Part shown: piece by piece, positions 31,155-31,169 of the stretch | Layout: each line of letters begins with the position of its first letter | Position numbering within the stretch: the first letter of the stretch is position 1 | Virus record (IMG/VR): IMGVR_UViG_3300044846_002495 | Span: 1-31,169 of that record | Origin: a virus | Strand: one strand, 5' to 3' | Length of the DNA stretch: 31,169 nucleotides | Notes under the pieces: model-generated | The model's database searches: none | What the model saw: only the letters and a program-made list of their open reading frames with translations | Told to the model about the DNA's origin: nothing | Made by a program: the position numbers and the translations under genes

Positions 31155-31169
31155 GTGTGCGAAAGAGGC

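Overview
The window reads as the genome, or nearly all of it, of a small siphovirus that infects an actinobacterium. All 56 genes I can support lie on the minus strand, so the map is transcribed from the right edge (about 30.95 kb) to the left edge. Actinobacterial signs are a WhiB-type Fe-S regulator (4012-4362), an Rpf-type transglycosylase lipoprotein (2323-2799), GTG and TTG starts, moderately high G+C (about 60% by eye), and small structural proteins of kinds common in actinophages. I see no integrase, repressor, excisionase, DNA polymerase, helicase or tRNA. If the window is complete, this is probably a lytic phage that borrows the host replisome.

Right part (30.95-10.25 kb), the structural and lysis block: stand-alone prim-pol, small and large terminase, a 47-aa two-helix microprotein, portal, a fused prohead protease, HK97-fold major capsid protein followed by a strong hairpin, head-tail connector proteins, tail terminator, tail tube, gp10-like protein, the two-part tail assembly chaperone with an apparent -1 frameshift signal, tape measure, distal tail protein, baseplate/fibre protein, tail hub and minor tail proteins. 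Next come a CHAP endolysin, a DUF2746-like membrane protein, an HTH protein, a metallophosphoesterase, a DUF6378-like protein, a three-helix membrane protein, a holin and two small virion proteins. The block ends at a near-textbook intrinsic terminator (10095-10142).

Left part (10.0-0.1 kb), the early or accessory block: it starts at a strong sigma70-type promoter (10037-10065) just past the terminator. It carries many small proteins, a winged-helix protein with an operator-like dyad in front of it, a structured non-coding gap (7691-7906), an ERF annealing protein, a C5-cytosine methyltransferase, a PDDEXK/Hjc-like nuclease, WhiB, a beta-class amino-methyltransferase, the Rpf lipoprotein, a winged-helix replication-initiation candidate and an HNH endonuclease.

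Most gene junctions are 4-base ATGA or GTGA overlaps, so translational coupling is widespread. With HNH at the left edge and prim-pol/terminase at the right, joining the ends would restore the HNH-terminase order typical of cos phages. The most notable items are the chaperone frameshift cassette, the structured RNA-like gap at 7.8 kb, the dyad-overlapped promoters, the three-domain protease, and the WhiB/Rpf/methyltransferase host-interaction set.
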